In this document: piece after piece, positions 60,384-64,000 of the stretch
Position numbering within the stretch: position 1 is the first letter of the stretch
Layout of the letters: every line of letters starts with the position of its first letter
NCBI RefSeq assembly: GCF_000017545.1
Contig: NC_009718.1
Coordinates: 434,001 to 498,000 of the forward strand
Length of the DNA stretch: 64,000 nt
Direction: 5' to 3'
From: Fervidobacterium nodosum Rt17-B1
GTDB taxonomy: Bacteria > Thermotogota > Thermotogae > Thermotogales > Fervidobacteriaceae
Notes under the pieces: model-generated
Told to the model about the DNA's origin: nothing
Seen by the model: only the letters and a program-made list of their open reading frames with translations
Databases searched by the model: none
Program-made: the position numbers and the translations under genes

Positions 60384-61202
60384 CTGAAGACATCAGATTT
60401 CTTAAAAAAATATGGTGTGACACTAAAAAAATCACTTGGGCAAAATTTTCTTTCAAGCGAAATTTATGCAGAGAAGATAGTAGGACTTTCTAACGTAGAA
60501 AAAAACGATACGATACTTGAAATAGGTGCTGGAGCAGGAACTCTAACAGTTGCACTGGCTAAAACCGGTGCAACTGTTTTTGCTATTGAAATAGATAATC
60601 GAATGGAACCGATACTGAAAGAAAGACTTGAAAAATACGATAACGTAAAAATAATATTTGAAGACTTCTTAGAAATGGATATATCCTTTCTTCCAAATGG
60701 ATATAAATGTATTTCGAATATTCCATATTATATAACGGCTCCTATATTAAAAAAGCTTTTATTTACAAATTTCAGTATGCTAACTATAATGATGCAAAAA
60801 GAAGTCGGTGAAAGACTACTTGAAAAGCCTGGTAGTTCTAACAGAGGTTTCTTAACAGTTGTACTACAAACTGTTGCCGATGTTGAGAAGTTATTGTTGG
60901 TTCCAAAAAGCGCATTCGTACCAAATCCCGATGTCGATAGCATTGTGCTGAAAATCACAAAGAAAAAAGAATTCCCATTTTCTAATTTATCTGAATTCGA
61001 AAGTTATTGGACCTTCGTTTCAAATTCGTTTTCACAGAAAAGAAAGACAATTTCAAATAACTTAAAATCTATGGGAATGGCAAAGGAAGAAATTGAGAAC
61101 TTACTTAAAAACTTAAACATTAAAACAAATGCACGACCTGAAGAATTATCTACTGAAGAATTCTTAAGCTTATGGAGGATGGTTTATGGTAAGGAAAACT
61201 AA
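60384..61202 (+). CDS. rsmA: 16S rRNA dimethyladenosine transferase
   Basis: RsmA/KsgA dimethylates A1518/A1519 of 16S rRNA. The SAM loop ILEIGAGAGTLTVALA is near residue 42, CISNIPYYITAPILKKL near residue 108, and GFLTVVLQTVADVEKLL near residue 144. The best start is a CTG at 60384, directly after the previous stop codon and nine bases after GAAAGGGTG; it gives the N-terminus KTSDFLKKYGVTLKKSLGQ seen in the family. The GTG at 60417 is the alternative, but it has no ribosome binding site. It overlaps the next gene by 17 bp. Confidence 0.92.
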   Translation: MKTSDFLKKYGVTLKKSLGQNFLSSEIYAEKIVGLSNVEKNDTILEIGAGAGTLTVALAKTGATVFAIEIDNRMEPILKERLEKYDNVKIIFEDFLEMDISFLPNGYKCISNIPYYITAPILKKLLFTNFSMLTIMMQKEVGERLLEKPGSSNRGFLTVVLQTVADVEKLLLVPKSAFVPNPDVDSIVLKITKKKEFPFSNLSEFESYWTFVSNSFSQKRKTISNNLKSMGMAKEEIENLLKNLNIKTNARPEELSTEEFLSLWRMVYGKEN

Positions 61203-61998
61203 AACTTTTGTTTTTGACCTTGATGGTACGGTACTAACTCCAAAAAACGAATTTCCATTAGAAACAAAAGAACTGATAATGAATATTCTAAAAAAAGGCG
61301 ACAATGTCGTTTTCGCAACTGGCAGAATGCACATTTCAGCCAAAAAATTACTTGATAGAGTTTTCGGAGAAGATGTTTTTCCAATAATATCCTACAACGG
61401 GGCCGTTGTTTATGTACCAGATAAAGGCTTCATATTTGAAAAAACTCTTGAATTATCAACTGCTCATAAGGTAATTGATTTCTTTAGAAGGAACAATATC
61501 CATGTCCAAACTTATGTAGAAGATATTCTTTATACGGAAAAAGATAACGAAGAAATAAAGTTATATTCTAAGCATGCTGAGGTACCATACACTGTTGTTG
61601 ATGATTTAAAAGCAATTCATCAACCCCCAATAAAAATCCTTGGAATTGGCGATCAAGAACTTCTTGACCGTTTAATTCCAGACTTGAAAAACGTTGTTGG
61701 AAATTCCGCGACAGTTTTCAAAAGTTTTTCTATATTCCTTGATGTAGTTCCCGCTGATGCAAATAAAGGTATCGCTCTTCGTTTTCTTGCCGATTATCTT
61801 AAATTCGATTTAAGTGAGACTATAGTTTTCGGAGATAACGAAAATGATATCTTCATGTTTGAAGTTGCAGGGCGAAAAATTGCAGTATCAAACGCTGTGG
61901 AAAAACTGAAAGAGGTGGCTGATTTTGTCAGTAAATCCAATGAAGAAAACGGTGTGTACTTTGCTTTTACTCAGCTTTTTCCTGAGTACATCGTTTAG
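61186..61998 (+). CDS. Cof-type HAD phosphatase
   Basis: The 270-residue HAD hydrolase of the Cof (type IIB) group has motif I FVFDLDGTVLTPKNEF at the start, motif II VVFATGRMHISAKKLL near residue 42, the cap domain at ~85-180 and the C-terminal ETIVFGDNENDIFMFEVAG near residue 207. Substrates are probably sugar phosphates or FMN-type phosphates; not determined. ATG behind GGAGG inside the end of rsmA. Its last 74 bp overlap the next gene. Confidence 0.9.
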   Translation: MVRKTKTFVFDLDGTVLTPKNEFPLETKELIMNILKKGDNVVFATGRMHISAKKLLDRVFGEDVFPIISYNGAVVYVPDKGFIFEKTLELSTAHKVIDFFRRNNIHVQTYVEDILYTEKDNEEIKLYSKHAEVPYTVVDDLKAIHQPPIKILGIGDQELLDRLIPDLKNVVGNSATVFKSFSIFLDVVPADANKGIALRFLADYLKFDLSETIVFGDNENDIFMFEVAGRKIAVSNAVEKLKEVADFVSKSNEENGVYFAFTQLFPEYIV

Positions 61999-62698
61999 CG
62001 CAAATTTCTATAATTTTTATAGTAAAAAATTCATCTCAGACGAAAGATTAGAATATATACTAAAAGATGTAAGTTTACTTACATTAGGAAGTCTCGGTAA
62101 TCTATCGTTGATAATCGACGTTGGAAAGTACGTAGGAGCTCATGTTAAAAACCAAGGATACGCATATTATATTATGGGTCCTATCGATTCACTCAGTATA
62201 GACGATGAAGATTACTTTTACCGTGTAAACAAATCTCCGTTTATAACAGCTGATGTTTATGAAAAATTCGCAACAGGTTTATCTATCGCAGGTGTAATAC
62301 CTGTTTTCGACGGTAGAGGTAAGATAGATACGAATCTCGTCTCATCGCTGATAACTCGAAAGCTTACATACCCTGTAATTGTAGAAAGTTCTGGTAAAGC
62401 AAATTTACTAAGAAATTTAGGTTATACCGGGGTTTTTATATTAGAAACAAGTGATGGTTACGAATTTTTGAACGGAAGATACACACCGCTTTATTGGAGT
62501 ATAAGTTTACCGAATGGTGAATCTATCAGAAGAAATGTACTTCTAAATTCCATAATATACATCAGTCAAGGAGATATTAAAATTAAAAAGCCGTTTTCAA
62601 ATAATGGAATTGTTGTATTTTCAGATGAAGAGTTTGTAATTGAAGAAGCTAAAAAAATTTTGGGAAAAAAAGCGGGACCCGGTAGGATCCCGTGGTAA
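61925..62698 (+). CDS. Secreted protein resembling a degenerate GH3 domain
   Basis: The 257-residue product has a signal peptide (KKTVCTLLLLSFFLSTSFS). The middle resembles the N-terminal barrel of family 3 glycosidases: YAYYIMGPIDSLSIDDEDYF, SPFITADVYEKFATGLSIAG, VIPVFDGRG. The usual catalytic aspartate block (KHFPGHG then D) is not recognisable, so it may be inactive or misassigned. TTG at 61925 stands six bases behind GAGGTGG; the later ATG at 61940 is too far from it. It overlaps the Cof-type phosphatase gene by 74 bp. Confidence 0.72.
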   Translation: MSVNPMKKTVCTLLLLSFFLSTSFSANFYNFYSKKFISDERLEYILKDVSLLTLGSLGNLSLIIDVGKYVGAHVKNQGYAYYIMGPIDSLSIDDEDYFYRVNKSPFITADVYEKFATGLSIAGVIPVFDGRGKIDTNLVSSLITRKLTYPVIVESSGKANLLRNLGYTGVFILETSDGYEFLNGRYTPLYWSISLPNGESIRRNVLLNSIIYISQGDIKIKKPFSNNGIVVFSDEEFVIEEAKKILGKKAGPGRIPW

Positions 62699-62699
62699 A

Positions 62700-62718
62700 A
62701 TTGAAAGCATTTTTCAAT
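62700..62718. terminator. Weak convergent terminator between the GH3-like gene and pyrE
   Basis: ATTGAAA and TTTCAAT form a 7-bp stem with a five-base loop, read as terminator with TTTTA on the minus strand after pyrE. A second, G+C-rich arm pair (CGGGACC and GGATCCCG) lies just left, within the last codons of the secreted protein gene. Either could end one of the convergent transcripts; neither has a strong U-tract. Confidence 0.4.
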
Positions 62719-62737
62719 CCAGTTATTGATTTAAAAA

Positions 62738-63325
62738 TTATTTTTTTATATTTCTGCTCCCAGGCTTTACAGCTGGAATATTCACTTTGCAAAGTGGGCA
62801 TTCTTCTGGTTTATAAGTTGGGAAGTCAAATTTTACAAGATACGTGTATTTTTTACCACTATCTTCGAATGGATTTTCCTTCCCCGATCTGTTTATTATA
62901 CTTGCAAAGCCAACGACTTCTGCACTGTATTGATTAACAACTTCAACAACCTCAAATGTAGATTTTCCAGTTGTGACAACATCTTCGACAATCAAAACTT
63001 TGTCATCTGTTGTTAAATCAAATCCTCTTCTTAATTTCATTACTCCATCTTCACGCTCAGTAAACATAGACCTTACTCCAAGGAACTTTGCGACTTCGTA
63101 TGCAACTATGACACCACCAAGAGCCGGACCAATTACAACTGTACACTCTATACCTTGCTCTTTTACTTTCTCAGCTATCAATCTCCCAATTTCTTGACCA
63201 TATTCCGGATATTCAAACACCTTTGCACATTGTACATAATTCGTTGAGTGAAGTCCCGAAGAAAGTATAAAATGTCCTTCCAAAAGTGCTTGTGTTTTCT
63301 TTAAAATTTCGATTACTCTTTCCAT
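62738..63325 (-). CDS. pyrE: Orotate phosphoribosyltransferase
   Basis: PyrE converts orotate and PRPP to OMP. The 195-residue protein has GHFILSSGLHSTNYVQCAKV near residue 17, GPALGGVIVAYEVAKFLGV near residue 63 and the PRPP motif KVLIVEDVVTTGKSTFEVVE near residue 108. The C-terminal ~30 residues add a CPLC...KPGS zinc-like tail (two cysteines only). ATG behind GAGAAGGTG. It overlaps pyrF by 13 bp. Confidence 0.95.
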   Translation of the reverse strand: MERVIEILKKTQALLEGHFILSSGLHSTNYVQCAKVFEYPEYGQEIGRLIAEKVKEQGIECTVVIGPALGGVIVAYEVAKFLGVRSMFTEREDGVMKLRRGFDLTTDDKVLIVEDVVTTGKSTFEVVEVVNQYSAEVVGFASIINRSGKENPFEDSGKKYTYLVKFDFPTYKPEECPLCKVNIPAVKPGSRNIKK

Positions 63326-63975
63326 ATTTTCACCTTCTCTTTAATCTCCCTAATTTTTCCTTCAGGGTCATTCGACTTATAGACTTCCCTACCTATGACT
63401 GCAAAATCAGCTATACCAAGTATATCCCACAAACTCACAACATCTTTTTGATCATCTTTCCCCTGCTGCATCCTTATACCAGGTACAAGAATCTTTCCAC
63501 CTATGAATTTTCTCATAACAACAGCCCAAGTACCAGGTAAGACAAATGATGAACCTAATCTCGAAAGTCCGATGATAATCAGTTTAAAATCTTCTAATTT
63601 TCCGGGCAGTGACGTAAGTTTAATAACCGAAAAGATATGTTTATCAGTTGATTCAAGCGCTGCGCGGACAGCCTCTATTCCGGCATTCGCATGTACGGTA
63701 AAGCCAACTATTCCAGGATGGTCCCAAGATTTTATCGATCTAGCGACAGTCGAGGGAATATCTGAAAATTTCAAATCTAATATAACCTTATAACCCATTT
63801 CGTACAATGTATCGATAACTTTTTTACCGTTCACTGCAAGGTTATGTCCAACTTTTACGTAATCAAAACTTCCATATTTTTTTATAAACTCAATAGGTTC
63901 TTCCATATCCAAACTTAGCACAGGTTCGGTCTTAACGTACAGCTTCGTCTCAAAATTTTCAAGCTTTTCCCCCAT
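63313..63975 (-). CDS. pyrF: Orotidine 5'-phosphate decarboxylase
   Basis: PyrF decarboxylates OMP to UMP. The 220-residue barrel has the catalytic DxKxxD as VILDLKFSDIPSTVARSIKS near residue 66, GFTVHANAGIEAVRAAL near residue 90, the phosphate loop ILVPGIRMQQGKDDQKDV near residue 156, and AVIGREVYKSNDPEGKI. The N-terminus is uncertain: the ATG at 63975 has no ribosome binding site and gives ~18 residues before the conserved VLSLDMEEPIEFI. The upstream gene is outside the window. Confidence 0.92.
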   Translation of the reverse strand: MGEKLENFETKLYVKTEPVLSLDMEEPIEFIKKYGSFDYVKVGHNLAVNGKKVIDTLYEMGYKVILDLKFSDIPSTVARSIKSWDHPGIVGFTVHANAGIEAVRAALESTDKHIFSVIKLTSLPGKLEDFKLIIIGLSRLGSSFVLPGTWAVVMRKFIGGKILVPGIRMQQGKDDQKDVVSLWDILGIADFAVIGREVYKSNDPEGKIREIKEKVKIWKE

Positions 63976-64000
63976 GGTGCCAGTATCATTTAAAATACTA

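Noticed and set aside
1-64000. CRISPR array, prophage or rRNA operon
   Set aside because: No regularly spaced direct repeats, phage structural genes or rRNA sequence seen anywhere in the window.

Overview
The window looks like a chromosomal segment of a thermophilic Thermotogota bacterium, most likely Fervidobacterium or a close relative. The evidence is the low G+C content, Thermotoga-like gene orders (rplU-prp-rpmA-ribU-rplM-rpsI; galK-galT-alpha-galactosidase-beta-galactosidase), a SpoVS homologue in a non-sporulating type of genome, a class II B12 ribonucleotide reductase, an MurE with the Thermotoga-type DDPRG motif, and very frequent TTG/GTG starts behind GAGGTGA ribosome binding sites. 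No database search was possible, so the genus is an inference. Genes are packed tightly, often overlapping, in long operons. One small insertion sequence is present. I saw no CRISPR array, prophage or rRNA operon.

Layout. 1-1773 (+): end of a transporter, ribF, nth. 1777-15110 (-): fliD, flaG, rbfA, an HDOD protein, a soluble histidine kinase, argS, engB, lon, tsaE, glpK, a DUF2905 membrane protein, ricT/PSP1 and holB. 15269-16661 (+): a HAD phosphatase and a YgjP-type metalloprotease. 16676-23957 (-): a galactoside operon (GH42, LacI regulator, GH36, galT, galK, class II aldolase) with a 12-bp palindromic candidate operator. 24164-28102 (+): an MFS protein, probably from a leaderless mRNA, and nrdJ behind two NrdR-like boxes. 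28135-29232: insertion sequence. 29257-34432 (-): rex with its own Rex-like site, a LUD protein, tRNA-Asp, lysA, a YbjQ protein and a GntR-controlled ABC exporter. 34586-40091 (-): a large FtsX-type permease, rpoD and dnaG. 40324-42811 (-): ribosomal proteins S9, L13, L27 and L21 with ribU, prp and a structured L21 leader. 43028-44620 (+): spoVS, a small unknown gene, YqhQ/DUF1385. 44492-49244 (-): a WecA/TagO-like transferase, mraY, murF, murE. 49454-54955 (-): sucrose-phosphate-synthase-like glycosyltransferase, PfkB sugar kinase and an ABC sugar importer. 55308-62698 (+): treT, a ROK regulator, udk, miaB, a secreted unknown, ksgA, a Cof-type phosphatase, a secreted GH3-like protein. 62738-63975 (-): pyrE, pyrF.

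How the genes work together. Two sugar systems stand out. In the galactoside operon, GH42 and GH36 release galactose from beta- and alpha-galactosides, and galK/galT start the Leloir pathway. The second system (49454-57683) combines a divergently transcribed ABC importer, a fructokinase-like kinase, an SPS-like glycosyltransferase, TreT and a ROK repressor around a shared 352-bp control region. That region carries a perfect 11-bp inverted repeat plus a second, degenerate copy at the importer promoter. I read it as a regulated non-reducing-disaccharide (trehalose/sucrose-type) module, and it is the best candidate for an under-described system here. Well supported regulatory sites include the Rex and GntR sites sitting on consensus promoters, the NrdR-like box pair, the L21 leader RNA and an intra-operon terminator behind the sugar-binding protein gene.
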